Shown: positions 8,657 to 18,650, counted from the stretch's first letter. The stretch is DNA of 56,324 nt from Candidatus Poseidoniales archaeon (GCA_012960975.1 DUAE01000059.1:1-56324); one strand, 5' to 3'. Notes: generated by a model from the letters alone, not told the origin. A program made the numbers and translations.

Positions 8657-10318
8657 TTGAGTGACGAAGTATTACTAGATGTCAAAGGACTTAGAGTTCA
8701 TTTTGATACTCTCACGGGACCTATCGAGGCGCTACATAATATCGATCTCAAGGTGATGAAAGGTGAGATTCGTGGCGTGGTAGGTGAATCAGGCTGTGGC
8801 AAATCTGTAACTTCTCTTACCGCAATAGGTCTGGCAACTTGTGAAGTTGATGAGGGCGAAATTTTGTATGATGGATACGATACTGTTTATCGTAGACAAG
8901 ATTGGGAAAAATGGTTAATTCGACTTTCTACAATTATTTCTTATATCGGAGCATTACTTATTGTTTTCAACGTATTGAGAATTATTTTCGATACATCGGC
9001 CGTCTATGATATCCTGCAAGGAGCTGCCATGATGCTCTTCGGTACCTTTGTTGGTTCAATCGGCAATTTATCGATGTATCGACATGAAAAGGAAATGAGG
9101 CGGATTCGAGGTAATGAAATTAGTATGATATTCCAAGAACCGATGACTGCATTGAATCCATTATATACAGTCGAAAAACAAATTTCTGAAGTAATGAAGG
9201 AACATAACCATCTTGTAGATAGAGAAATCTCGTACGTGAATAGAATAATTCGGGCATTATTGACTCCATCCACAACAATTATCTCAAAAACAAAGGAAAA
9301 TCCAATTTCAACTCTAATTCCATTTGCAGTATTATCCTTATATTTCTTGGTGATATCTAAGGGTGCATCAGATTCGTTTGAATCAATATCATGGTACTCC
9401 TTGCCACTGATTGTACTAATTGGCATTTTCATCGATGTAAGGGATAATCATTCAAAAAATTGGAATTCGAATGATACAATAAAATCTCTTAAGGCAGGAT
9501 TATTTATTCTGCCGAATGCCTTTGCCTTTGCTCTGATTCTATACATGATGTTCTGGATGCCAATCGCTGCAATCATGGTGATTTTAATTGGAACGTTTGT
9601 CACGGCAATTACTGTAATGGTTCTGTCTGATTTCCTAAAACTAGATTCGGCCCATTCCCGTCAAGTGGTCCAAATTCTTGAAGATGTTCAAATTCCGAAT
9701 CCCCGAACTGTAGCTACAATGTACCCCCATGAATTATCTGGGGGAATGAGACAAAGAGTGATGATTGCTATGATGATGTCTTGTGAACCGAATCTGTTGA
9801 TTGCGGATGAACCTACAACTGCTTTGGATGTTACAATACAAGCACAAATTCTCAAACTGATGCGAGAAATGAGAGATAGGAAGGGTACATCGATCATGTT
9901 GATTACACACGATTTGGGTGTAATTGCAGAGATGTGTGATACAGTTTCTGTGATGTATGCCGGAACTGTTGTCGAATCTGGCTCTCTCGAAGATATTCTG
10001 ATGAATCCAAGAATGCCGTATACAATCGGATTACTGCATAGTATCCCTCGTATCATCAAAGAATCCGAAGGTGATAGAAAAGACAGCCTACCAATAATTC
10101 CAGGTCAAGTCCCTAGCCCTAACGAGCACTTTGATGGTTGCAGATTCCATCCACGATGCCCATTTGCTGATGAAATTTGCATCTCAACAAAACCTGAAAA
10201 TGTAGTGATCAAATCTGATCATTTTGCAGCTTGTCACCATGTTGAGAAAACCAAAAATGTTCTTGATGTTGAATCTGCCTTTGAGAATCTTGCAAGTAAA
10301 TTGATGGAGGTGAACTAA
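8657..10318 (+). CDS. dppD: peptide ABC transporter ATPase DppD-like with inserted membrane segments
   Basis: About 553 residues from TTG 8657, preceded by AGGAGGTGA just after the dppC stop; an ATG at 8624 inside dppC has no such site. All ATPase motifs are present: Walker A GESGCGKS (about 43-50), Q-loop IFQEPMTALNPL (158-169), signature LSGGMRQR (360-367), Walker B LLIADEPTTALD (380-391), switch THDLGV, and a C-terminal oligopeptide-transporter domain with cysteines (CRFHPRCP). Two insertions are unusual. Residues about 86-140 hold two hydrophobic segments between Walker A and the Q-loop. Residues about 184-335 hold four more between the Q-loop and the signature. The usual family length is 320-340 residues without membrane helices. 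Confidence 0.9.
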   Translation: MSDEVLLDVKGLRVHFDTLTGPIEALHNIDLKVMKGEIRGVVGESGCGKSVTSLTAIGLATCEVDEGEILYDGYDTVYRRQDWEKWLIRLSTIISYIGALLIVFNVLRIIFDTSAVYDILQGAAMMLFGTFVGSIGNLSMYRHEKEMRRIRGNEISMIFQEPMTALNPLYTVEKQISEVMKEHNHLVDREISYVNRIIRALLTPSTTIISKTKENPISTLIPFAVLSLYFLVISKGASDSFESISWYSLPLIVLIGIFIDVRDNHSKNWNSNDTIKSLKAGLFILPNAFAFALILYMMFWMPIAAIMVILIGTFVTAITVMVLSDFLKLDSAHSRQVVQILEDVQIPNPRTVATMYPHELSGGMRQRVMIAMMMSCEPNLLIADEPTTALDVTIQAQILKLMREMRDRKGTSIMLITHDLGVIAEMCDTVSVMYAGTVVESGSLEDILMNPRMPYTIGLLHSIPRIIKESEGDRKDSLPIIPGQVPSPNEHFDGCRFHPRCPFADEICISTKPENVVIKSDHFAACHHVEKTKNVLDVESAFENLASKLMEVN

Positions 10319-11314
10319 TTGTCTGAACCTCCTCTGATAGAAATGAAAAATTTAAAAAAATGGTTCCCGATAAAAGCCGGAATGCTTTCAGCTGTAAAAT
10401 CACATGTCCGCGCAGTTGATGGAGTCAATTTATCTGTAATGAAGGGAGAAACCCTTGGCATTGTAGGTGAGTCTGGGTGCGGTAAAACTACACTTGGCCG
10501 TGTTTTATTGGGTTTGACTCCGATTACTGAGGGGTCAGTCGAATATAATGGAGTCGACATTAGAATGATGAAAAATCGTGTACTTCGGAAAAAAATGCAA
10601 ATTGTCTTCCAAGACCCAGGCGGATCGATGAATCCGCGAATGTCTGTAAGGTCAATCGTTGGAGAACCGTTAATCATCAATGGAATGTCGGATGGGGCTG
10701 AACTGACAAAAATTATTGGTGAATTATTAGAATCAGTCGGGTTAAGCAAAAATTTGATGACTCGTTTCCCTCATGAATTTTCAGGTGGCCAGAAGCAGCG
10801 AATTGCCGTAGCACGCGCACTGGCTCTAAATCCTGAATTTATTCTCTTAGACGAGCCGACAAGCGCGCTCGACGTATCTGTCCAAGCACAGGTGTTGAAT
10901 CTGTTAGAAGATATCCAGGAGGAAAAAGGCTTGACATTTGTGTTCATTACTCATTCTCTTAATGTGGTTCACCATATTTCTGATAGAGTAGCTGTGATGT
11001 ATCTCGGAAAGATAGTTGAATTATCTGATACCATAGGATTGTTTGAAAACCCAGCCCACCCATACACTCACGCACTTCTTTCTGCAATCCCTGAAATTTC
11101 CATTGAGGACTCAGATGAAAGAATAATTCTTTCAGGAGATGTTCCAAGTCCAGCTAATCCACCCCCTGGCTGTGTATTCCACACAAGGTGCCCGATAGCA
11201 AAAGAAGGAGTTTGTGATGTTGAAATCCCTGAATTATCATCGATTTCTAGTGAACATTTAGTTGCATGCCATTTCCCAGTTGAGCCAGGAAAATCGCTTC
11301 CAATTGTCAATTAA
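10319..11314 (+). CDS. dppF: peptide ABC transporter ATPase DppF-like
   Basis: A 331-residue ATPase of normal length for the family. Walker A GESGCGKTT, Q-loop VFQDPGGSMNPRMSV, signature FSGGQKQRIAVARAL, Walker B FILLDEPTSALDVSVQ and switch THSLNVV are all intact. The C-terminal domain GDVPSPANPPPGCVFHTRCP carries the cysteine pattern seen in OppD/DppF proteins, some of which bind an Fe-S cluster. It starts at TTG 10319 directly after the dppD stop, with GGAGGTGA upstream. It has no membrane insertion, unlike its partner DppD, so the ATPase pair is asymmetric. Confidence 0.93.
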   Translation: MSEPPLIEMKNLKKWFPIKAGMLSAVKSHVRAVDGVNLSVMKGETLGIVGESGCGKTTLGRVLLGLTPITEGSVEYNGVDIRMMKNRVLRKKMQIVFQDPGGSMNPRMSVRSIVGEPLIINGMSDGAELTKIIGELLESVGLSKNLMTRFPHEFSGGQKQRIAVARALALNPEFILLDEPTSALDVSVQAQVLNLLEDIQEEKGLTFVFITHSLNVVHHISDRVAVMYLGKIVELSDTIGLFENPAHPYTHALLSAIPEISIEDSDERIILSGDVPSPANPPPGCVFHTRCPIAKEGVCDVEIPELSSISSEHLVACHFPVEPGKSLPIVN

Positions 11315-11354
11315 GTTGGGAAGAAATCAAGACTAAGCGCATTTTCGTGAGTTC

Positions 11355-11696
11355 ATGAAGGATGGACACGAAGATGATTTGTTCATCGATAATCGAAAGG
11401 ACTCTGAGTCTGCATTCTGGAGAATTAAAAATGCGGCTGATGCACAGAGGGACGAGCGTGTCCATCGAATTCTAGCTCAAGAAGGTGAGAGCATCTGGCT
11501 AACTCTAGGCCGACCTCTCTACATTTCAATCTGCATTTTATTTGATTTTCTAGTATTGTCTGAAATCATTTTTCTATTCGAAAATTATTATGTCGGCCTA
11601 ATTTTATTCGCACTAATTTTAGGATTTGTTATGACCGTTCAAAAAAGGTTCTACGATGACAAATTCAAATTGGATTCGGGACTGAATAATAAATAA
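11355..11696 (+). CDS. small two-helix membrane protein, unknown function
   Basis: A 113-residue protein with an acidic, polar N-terminal half (Asp/Glu/Arg-rich, residues 1-48) and two hydrophobic segments near residues 53-75 and 78-95, then a charged tail. It is not a recognised family. It follows dppF by 40 bases in the same direction and may be cotranscribed, but nothing links it to transport. Convergent with the MFS gene downstream. Confidence 0.6.
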   Translation: MKDGHEDDLFIDNRKDSESAFWRIKNAADAQRDERVHRILAQEGESIWLTLGRPLYISICILFDFLVLSEIIFLFENYYVGLILFALILGFVMTVQKRFYDDKFKLDSGLNNK

Positions 11697-11730
11697 AAAA
11701 AATCACACGTCATTTTATTGAGGAGTTATT

Positions 11731-12987
11731 TCAGACAGATGGCTTAGATGGAATAATTGGGAATTGTTCCGTCGCAACTCTCTCAAAGCGTCGAAACGAT
11801 GGAACGATTATTCCAATTATCGTCGAAGCAACCATAATCGAAACGGCGATGAATACTGTTGCAGTTAAACCAATTCCATCAATCATATATCCCCCCATTA
11901 TCGGAGCGAATGGAATAAATAAGAATGAACCGATAGCATCAATCGAAGTGACTCTTCCTCGAAGATGTTGATCTACGCTATCACCAATCGTAGTATTCCA
12001 TATCACTCCAAGGACACCTATGATTAATCCTTGAACTAGTGCGATAAGTAAAATGCCGAAGAACCAAGGTGTCATTACATAGAGAATATCAAGCCAAGCA
12101 GCTATGCTAACTGTAACATAAAATATTGTTCCACGGATTGATTTCGGAATTGGTTTAGATCCTGCGTACAATGCTCCGATAGCAGCGCCAATAGGAGTCG
12201 TAGCCCCCCACAATCCATAATGAATTGCATTCCAATCATTTTTTTGGACAATAAAAGGAATGCCGATGTCCATCACTGCACCTCCAATGTGGAATACCAT
12301 GAAAGCTAAAATACCAACCAATAGCCATGGTTGACTTAGGACGAAATCTCCTGCTATCTTCATTTCAGTTTTGAAATCACCACCTTCTCCACCTTCTTCT
12401 AATTTTTTAATTGGTACCTCGTCAATCTGCATCAAAAATGCAGCGCTAATCAAAAAGGTCAGTAAATCGAGCCAAAGGGCAAATTGGAGGCTAGAGAAAT
12501 GAATTGCTAACCCACCAACTAATCCTCCAATGGACCAAGCAGCAGTACGGGAGGCATTGTGTAATCCAGTTGCTGCTGCCAAAGTATCTTCCTCAACTAA
12601 ATCTGGGACGAGTGCCTGAATTGCGGGCATCGAAAAAGCAGTCGAAGCACCCATTATAATAGAGGCAAAAATCATTACTTTTACGATATCAATTCCTATA
12701 ATCAGCATCATTATGAATACAAATGCAGAAACCGCTTGAATCAAATCCATAGCTAATGCGACTCTTTTTCTTGGCATTCGATCAACTAACAACCCTCCTA
12801 CCATAATCAGAGGGAGATGTGCAAGAAAAAATGCGGTCATTATCATGCCAAAGGCTTTCGGACCACCAATTTCTGCAACTTTCCAACCAACTGCTGTCAT
12901 GAAAGCTGCCCGGCCAAATTTACTAGCGGTATCACCCAGCATAAATAGGCGAAAATCGCGAATTACCCATGCGTCACTCAAAGCCAT
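11731..12987 (-). CDS. MFS transporter, drug or metabolite exporter type
   Basis: About 418 residues starting MALSDAWVIRDFRLFMLGD at 12987. An in-frame ATG at 13059 adds 24 residues that do not look like family sequence. There are roughly 12 hydrophobic segments. The first cytoplasmic loop has GGLLVDRMPRKRVALAMD, which matches MFS motif A (GxxxDRxGRR). Overall it resembles the EntS/MFS_3 group of proton-driven exporters. The substrate cannot be inferred. It is divergent from the glutamate synthase operon across an AT-rich 180-base spacer that must hold both promoters. Confidence 0.85.
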   Translation of the reverse strand: MALSDAWVIRDFRLFMLGDTASKFGRAAFMTAVGWKVAEIGGPKAFGMIMTAFFLAHLPLIMVGGLLVDRMPRKRVALAMDLIQAVSAFVFIMMLIIGIDIVKVMIFASIIMGASTAFSMPAIQALVPDLVEEDTLAAATGLHNASRTAAWSIGGLVGGLAIHFSSLQFALWLDLLTFLISAAFLMQIDEVPIKKLEEGGEGGDFKTEMKIAGDFVLSQPWLLVGILAFMVFHIGGAVMDIGIPFIVQKNDWNAIHYGLWGATTPIGAAIGALYAGSKPIPKSIRGTIFYVTVSIAAWLDILYVMTPWFFGILLIALVQGLIIGVLGVIWNTTIGDSVDQHLRGRVTSIDAIGSFLFIPFAPIMGGYMIDGIGLTATVFIAVSIMVASTIIGIIVPSFRRFERVATEQFPIIPSKPSV

Positions 12988-13240
12988 GCCCGCTCGCCCA
13001 ATAAGGGGCATTTGAATTAATGGGCATTTCATTAACCAATTAAAGCCAAAACAAGTCATTTGAGAAGTTTCATCCTATTGGGAGATGGACTTTTGGGCAA
13101 ATGTATAATGAATTAGTAAAATATTAGTCATATGTATATTATTATTAATTAATACTGTGCGTTAGGTCAATAAATTAAGATTTTCATGTCTATTTGAGCC
13201 AATGATTATAGTCGAATTGACTCCGCGTTAGAAGTATAGG

Positions 13241-14752
13241 GTGAATTCTATGTTGACATCGGAGAAAGCGAGTGGTTCAGTTATTTCAGAAGGTCGATTG
13301 TCTATGGAATCATTCGAGACAGAATCGGCACGTCGAGGGAGACAGTTGGCTGATCTTTATCATCGCTATAACATCGATACCGAAGAGGTAGATGATGTAC
13401 AATCTTTACCAATTCGGTTCCTTGTCGAAGTTGGAAAGGTTGGCCTGGCAAAGTACATTTTCAAAGAAATAATTCACTACAAAGGAAACACTGAGGTCAT
13501 ATTGTCTAGACCTTGTACTTACGGTGTCTTCTCTGGACCAGTCGGGGGTTTTTCCCCTCGTCCTCATCTTTGCGTAGGATGTTTGCGATGTACAATTCAA
13601 CACCCAGAATTTGTCAAAGTTTTGCCAAATCCTGAACGGCTCTCACTGGGCGATTCATACACCACACATGGGCACATTGCTGCGATTGATGAAGAGGCGA
13701 AGAAAGGCATGGTTCCAGTTCGTGGACAGGGTTATCGGGGTAGATTTGGTGGCCCTGGATTTGATGGGATGTTAACTGATATGTCGGAAATTGTTCGACC
13801 GAGCAGAGATGGAATACATGGACGTGAATTAATTGGAACTTCGGTCGACATCGGCTCCAAACCAATGCACCTATCCTTTGATGAAAAAGGTGAAATAAAA
13901 GGAATAAAACCTAAAATGTTCAGCATCCAAGTACCATTTATATTCGACCTTCCTCCAGGTAATTTGGGCACTGAAAAATTAATTCGAGTAATCGATTCAA
14001 CGAGTAAAGGAATTGATACTTTAGCATGTGTAAATAGTAGTGATGTTGAACGAATGGCAATTGATTCTGCAAATATTATTCCCGTTCTTTCAATTGATGA
14101 TGCCCAAAAGTCCTCGAATTTCCCCAATGCTCGCCTTATTCAATTAGATGGATGGGATAGTTCAGCAGTAGATGCTGCACGTTCGGTTAGTGACGCTATG
14201 ATAGGTGTAAGGATAAAATTCGAAGAAGGATGGCAACTTCGACTCGATTCTGCGGTAAATCATGGTGTTGAAGTGATTCACCTGCTAGCAGACCTACATG
14301 GCAGAGGTGAAGATGGCCAATTCGTCATCGAATTATTCAAAGAAGCTCATTTGAGATTAATCGAGCAAGGTCGTCGCGACCTTGTGACATTAATCGGTGC
14401 TGGCGGAATCGTTGGAGCCGACCACGTTCCTAAATCGATAATCAGTGGGCTTGATGCAGTTGCACTAGATCTTCCAGTTCTCTTTGCATTACAAGGTCGT
14501 TCAGATGGATCACTTGTTGAAAGAGCAGGAGTAATCGGAAATTTACCAAATAAAATGGATGAAGGATGGGCCGAACAACGATTAACCAACCTTTGTGGAA
14601 GTTGGCGTAATCAATTGCTAGAAATTCTCGGTGCGATGGGAATTAGAGAAGTGCGTCGACTCCGTGGTGAATTCGGGCGTTCGATGATAGTCGAACACCT
14701 TGAGGATGAAGCTTTTGAAGGAATAGCAGGTTATGTCGGAGGTGGTAATTAA
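13241..14752 (+). CDS. glutamate synthase-like FMN-domain protein, divergent paralogue
   Basis: A 503-residue protein. The N-terminal half has RPCTYGVFSG and CVGCLRC (residues about 92-117), like the Fe-S segment that precedes the FMN domain of archaeal glutamate synthase. The C-terminal half resembles the TIM barrel of the next gene: LIGAGGIVGADHVPKSIISG aligns with LIASGGIRTADDMAKAIALG, and the ends share a W..QRL.NL...W pattern. The barrel entry (SFGA/SYGS-like motif) and the [3Fe-4S] cysteines are absent, so FMN binding and catalysis are doubtful. Its stop overlaps the start of the canonical FMN gene (TAATG). I infer a structural or electron-transfer partner in the complex. Confidence 0.75.
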   Translation: MNSMLTSEKASGSVISEGRLSMESFETESARRGRQLADLYHRYNIDTEEVDDVQSLPIRFLVEVGKVGLAKYIFKEIIHYKGNTEVILSRPCTYGVFSGPVGGFSPRPHLCVGCLRCTIQHPEFVKVLPNPERLSLGDSYTTHGHIAAIDEEAKKGMVPVRGQGYRGRFGGPGFDGMLTDMSEIVRPSRDGIHGRELIGTSVDIGSKPMHLSFDEKGEIKGIKPKMFSIQVPFIFDLPPGNLGTEKLIRVIDSTSKGIDTLACVNSSDVERMAIDSANIIPVLSIDDAQKSSNFPNARLIQLDGWDSSAVDAARSVSDAMIGVRIKFEEGWQLRLDSAVNHGVEVIHLLADLHGRGEDGQFVIELFKEAHLRLIEQGRRDLVTLIGAGGIVGADHVPKSIISGLDAVALDLPVLFALQGRSDGSLVERAGVIGNLPNKMDEGWAEQRLTNLCGSWRNQLLEILGAMGIREVRRLRGEFGRSMIVEHLEDEAFEGIAGYVGGGN

Positions 14753-16071
14753 TGACGATTGTAAAACCTAGTGAACTTCTAATCGAGAAGACGACAAATC
14801 TGCTACACAATGGAATGAATGCACGAGCTTTTGGTGACTTTGGTGCCCCTGAAGCATTGGGTGATGCCCGTTGGACGGATGAGTTAATTCTCTCGACTTG
14901 GCATATGGCAGAAACGGGTAAAATTCCTGAAAAATTAAATTTCAAAACCGGAAATTCGGATGGCGGATTTGACCGACTAAAATTCCAATTCCTCGATGAA
15001 TCCGAATGGGTCGAGCATTCTGAAAAAATTTCAACAAAACTCGATTTGAATCGCCGTGGAGATGAGAAGAACAAGATTTCCATCGACATCCCATGGTATG
15101 GCGGTGGGATGTCATACGGGTCGGTCTCGATTAACGTAATGATGTCACGAGCCCGAAATGCTCGGAGATGGAATTCTTTCATCTCGACCGGTGAAGGTGG
15201 TTATCCTACTGAATTGAGGGAGGTTGAAGAGAATGTTATCACCCAGGTTGCTACAGGATACTTCGGTGTTGAAGAAGATACGATTCAAGCTGCACCGATT
15301 GTTGAATTCAAGTATGCACAGGGAGCAAAGCCAGGGCTTGGAGGACATTTATTGGCTGTAAAAGCCGGAGAAGACGTCGCAAAATTACGGGGCAGTGTTC
15401 CTTTTGTCAGCCTCTTCAGTCCTTTCCCATTCCATTCGACTTATTCTGTTGAAGATCACTCTAAACACTTGGACTGGATAGAGACGATCAACCCAAAGGC
15501 CTTGCTTTCTGTCAAGGTGAGTACACCTCATGACGTCGATATGGTCGCTGTCGGCTCATTCTATGCTGGCGCTCATATTATACATCTGGACGGCGGATAT
15601 GGTGGTACAGGTGCGGCTCCGGAAATTGCTAAGAAAAATATCGCGATGCCGATTGAATTGGCTATTCCTAAAGTTCACAAATTCCTTGTTGCCGAGGGGG
15701 TTAGAGATAGGGTAACACTCATCGCCAGTGGAGGAATTCGAACGGCTGATGATATGGCAAAAGCGATCGCTCTAGGTGCAGATGGTTGTGTCCTCGGAAC
15801 AACTGATTTGGTTGGCCTTGGTTGCACACGTTGTTCAAATTGTGAAGGTGGCCCCTCCGGCCGTGGATGCCCATGGGGATTAACCACAACCGATATCGAA
15901 TTACAAGAATGGGTGCCTCAAGATTGGGCTGTTCAGCGACTTGATAATCTCTACAGCGCTATGCAGTGGCGAATGCGAGATATCCTTCGTAAACTTGGTC
16001 TTGATGATGTAACTCAATTGCGTGGTCGAACTGATTTATTGCAATATATTCCTAAGGAGGCGAGCGAATGA
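14752..16071 (+). CDS. gltB: glutamate synthase, FMN-binding catalytic domain
   Basis: A 439-residue protein matching the FMN and 2-oxoglutarate domain of glutamate synthase. Visible motifs are GGGMSYGSVS, STGEGGYP, the K-rich QGAKPGLGGHL segment, LDGGYGGTGAAP, ASGGIRTADD for FMN phosphate, and a cysteine cluster C-x2-C-x2-C...GCPWG that fits the [3Fe-4S] centre. It converts 2-oxoglutarate plus ammonia, tunnelled from the amidotransferase, to glutamate. In archaea the large bacterial subunit is commonly split; here the amidotransferase and GXGXG parts are in the next gene, which overlaps by 4 bases (ATGA). Confidence 0.92.
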   Translation: MTIVKPSELLIEKTTNLLHNGMNARAFGDFGAPEALGDARWTDELILSTWHMAETGKIPEKLNFKTGNSDGGFDRLKFQFLDESEWVEHSEKISTKLDLNRRGDEKNKISIDIPWYGGGMSYGSVSINVMMSRARNARRWNSFISTGEGGYPTELREVEENVITQVATGYFGVEEDTIQAAPIVEFKYAQGAKPGLGGHLLAVKAGEDVAKLRGSVPFVSLFSPFPFHSTYSVEDHSKHLDWIETINPKALLSVKVSTPHDVDMVAVGSFYAGAHIIHLDGGYGGTGAAPEIAKKNIAMPIELAIPKVHKFLVAEGVRDRVTLIASGGIRTADDMAKAIALGADGCVLGTTDLVGLGCTRCSNCEGGPSGRGCPWGLTTTDIELQEWVPQDWAVQRLDNLYSAMQWRMRDILRKLGLDDVTQLRGRTDLLQYIPKEASE

Positions 16072-18647
16072 TTGACCCGAACGTGATAATGGATGCTCGC
16101 CGTCGAATGACAGCTCGCCATCCAAAATTTGAGCGCCGTGATGAAGATGCGGCTGAAGGCGGTTGCGGAGTTGTCGGTCTAGCTTGCGAAATCCCGGTTG
16201 CCGGCCGACATCTTTTCAATTCTCTAGAACAGATGCGTAATCGTGGAAACGGCAAAGGAGGTGGTGTTGCAATGGTGGGGTTGAACCCCACTGATTTCGG
16301 TGTTAATCAAGAAATTCTTGACAATAATTATCTTTATGCAGTCGCATATCTCGACAGTAGTGTTCGCACTGCTGTTGAAGAAAAATTCATTAATGAAAAT
16401 TTCGAATTAATCCATGTTCACGACATGCCAAATCTGTCATCTTGGCAGAACGATTTACCTGCCTTAGAAGATCGCCCACCTGATGTTGTGGTATATTTCG
16501 TTAAACCTCGGAAAGATAAAGTCGATGCGTTCATTGAATCTAGATTAGATGCTATCATCGATGCTTCCGACCGGGAAGCGGTCGAACAAGAATTCGTCTT
16601 CCATGCAACTCATGAATTGAATGTGGAATTTTACGCAAAAGATGGCAGAACAGATGCCTTTGTTTTGAGTCATGGGAGAGATATGTTAATTCTGAAAATC
16701 GTCGGATATGCAGAGGATGTCATCAAGTATTATTGTCTTGATGATGTTACTTCTCACGTTTGGATTGGACATCACAGATACCCAACTCGAGGAAGGGTCA
16801 CACATCCGGGAGGTGCACATCCGTTCGGGCAGGGGATCGATGCTGCACTTGTTCACAATGGTGATTTTTCTAATTATGTTTCAGTGAAGGATTATTTGGC
16901 TCAAAGGGGGATGGAGCCACTTTTCTTCACTGATACTGAAGTTGCTGCGCTGGCTTATGACTTACACCGTCGAGTCTATGGTTATTCTACTGAGCATGTT
17001 ATAGAGAGTCTCGCGCCAACTAGTGAACTCGATTTTATCATGCTTCCAGAGGAAAAGCAAGTTGTTTACGAGGCGATTCAGAAAACCCATATTCACGGCT
17101 CGCCAGATGGCCCATGGTTTTTCATCATCGCACAGTCAAGTGGAACCACTCACCAATTGCTTGGGATTACTGACACTTCGATGCTGCGCCCGCAGGTATT
17201 TGCATATCAGCGTGGTGAGGTTGGAATTGCATTCTGTGGTTCGGAGAAACAAGTCATCGATGCAGTTCTCGATAGCTTAGCTAGTGAAGATACTCGATTT
17301 TGGCGCAGAGCCGATGAATATTGGAACGCCAGAGGTGGTTCATACACTGATGGCGGGGCCTTCGTTTTCGATGTAGTTCCAAAATCAGATGGCTCAAAGG
17401 AGTTGATAATGTCGGATAAATTCGGTAAGATAGTCAATACTCACCCTAGTGGTGATTTCGAATTAACTTCCGCCGCAGAGCGATCTGGAGTCGATATTTC
17501 AGGTGAAGGCCAAGTTGTCTTCAATTCTGTTATCGAAGCATTGCCTCATCTCGGTTGTGCTGAAGCTCGTGCAGTTTTGGATGAAATTGAAGATAATGTG
17601 AAAACTGCAGGACGCACGTGGGGTAGGGATGTATTGACATTATTGTTGGATAGAAAATACGACACTGGCTCACTTCGTTCCAGTCTTTGGTTCGATCTAG
17701 TTGAATCAAAACTTGTCAGAATACTCGCTTCATCTTCATCTCACCCTTGTGAAAATTACGTTGGTCAGAAGACGATAGGTCATCGACCGAAACCGACTCA
17801 ATCGAGCCAATCATTCGTTATCGATGCTAGAGAATATCCAATCGAAGGAGTGAATTCCTTCGCTCGGGAACTAGTTTCTCTATACGAAATTGGCTGGATG
17901 AACTTCGTAATCCTTCATTGCCGCGGTCATCGCTTCATCGGTAATGGATTCGGGGCTAATACTGATGGTGTCCGAATCGATGTATTCGGTGCTGTTGGGG
18001 ATTATCTCGGCAGTGGAAATGATGGAATGATTATTCATATGCATGGAAATGGCCAAGATCAGATTGGCCAGATACATAAATCAGGAGAGTTGGTCGTCCA
18101 CGGTGATGTAGGTCAGTGCTACGGTTATGGTTCGAAGGGTGGGGAATTATTCGTTCTTGGAAATGCTGCAGGACGCCCTATGATTAATAGTGTGGGAAGT
18201 CCTAAATTAGTCATCAATGGTACTGCTTTAGATTATCTTGCTGAATCATTCATGGCTGGAGATCCTCTAGATGGTGGTGGATTTGTGATTGTGAATGGAA
18301 TGCGATTTGACGATAGAGGTGAATTGATTTCTCTCGAAACACCATACCCTGGTGGAAATCTATTCTCTCTTGCAAGCGGAGGCGCGATTTACATACGCGA
18401 TCCGCGCCAAAGATTATCTGATTCTCAACTAAATGGTGGTGCATTTACCGATATGACCGATGCCGATTGGGAAGTTGTTCAACCAATTCTCTATAAAAAT
18501 CAAGAACATTTTGGCATACCATTACAGCGTCTGCTAACCGTTGAGGGAGAAATGCGAAGCCCGGCTGAAGTTTACAGAAAAATCATCCCAGTGAAATCGA
18601 AGACCCTGCATGCAGAAGCAGCATGGGTTGGACATGCAGACAATTGA
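16068..18647 (+). CDS. glutamate synthase, class II amidotransferase plus GXGXG domain
   Basis: An 859-residue fusion. The class II glutamine amidotransferase has its nucleophile in GGCGVVGLA at Cys33, so a 32-residue propeptide would have to be removed. Further motifs are RNRG, RYPTRG (glutamine site) and HNGD. After a linker, the C-terminal third (about residues 570-800) has the repeated glycine pattern of the GXGXG beta-helix (GANTDGV, GDYLGSG, GNGQDQIG, YGYGSKGG, GNAAGRPMI). In many archaea these two parts are separate genes, while in bacterial GltB they flank the FMN domain. It supplies ammonia from glutamine and forms the scaffold of the synthase with the two preceding gene products. 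Confidence 0.9.
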   Translation: MIDPNVIMDARRRMTARHPKFERRDEDAAEGGCGVVGLACEIPVAGRHLFNSLEQMRNRGNGKGGGVAMVGLNPTDFGVNQEILDNNYLYAVAYLDSSVRTAVEEKFINENFELIHVHDMPNLSSWQNDLPALEDRPPDVVVYFVKPRKDKVDAFIESRLDAIIDASDREAVEQEFVFHATHELNVEFYAKDGRTDAFVLSHGRDMLILKIVGYAEDVIKYYCLDDVTSHVWIGHHRYPTRGRVTHPGGAHPFGQGIDAALVHNGDFSNYVSVKDYLAQRGMEPLFFTDTEVAALAYDLHRRVYGYSTEHVIESLAPTSELDFIMLPEEKQVVYEAIQKTHIHGSPDGPWFFIIAQSSGTTHQLLGITDTSMLRPQVFAYQRGEVGIAFCGSEKQVIDAVLDSLASEDTRFWRRADEYWNARGGSYTDGGAFVFDVVPKSDGSKELIMSDKFGKIVNTHPSGDFELTSAAERSGVDISGEGQVVFNSVIEALPHLGCAEARAVLDEIEDNVKTAGRTWGRDVLTLLLDRKYDTGSLRSSLWFDLVESKLVRILASSSSHPCENYVGQKTIGHRPKPTQSSQSFVIDAREYPIEGVNSFARELVSLYEIGWMNFVILHCRGHRFIGNGFGANTDGVRIDVFGAVGDYLGSGNDGMIIHMHGNGQDQIGQIHKSGELVVHGDVGQCYGYGSKGGELFVLGNAAGRPMINSVGSPKLVINGTALDYLAESFMAGDPLDGGGFVIVNGMRFDDRGELISLETPYPGGNLFSLASGGAIYIRDPRQRLSDSQLNGGAFTDMTDADWEVVQPILYKNQEHFGIPLQRLLTVEGEMRSPAEVYRKIIPVKSKTLHAEAAWVGHADN

Positions 18648-18650
18648 TTT

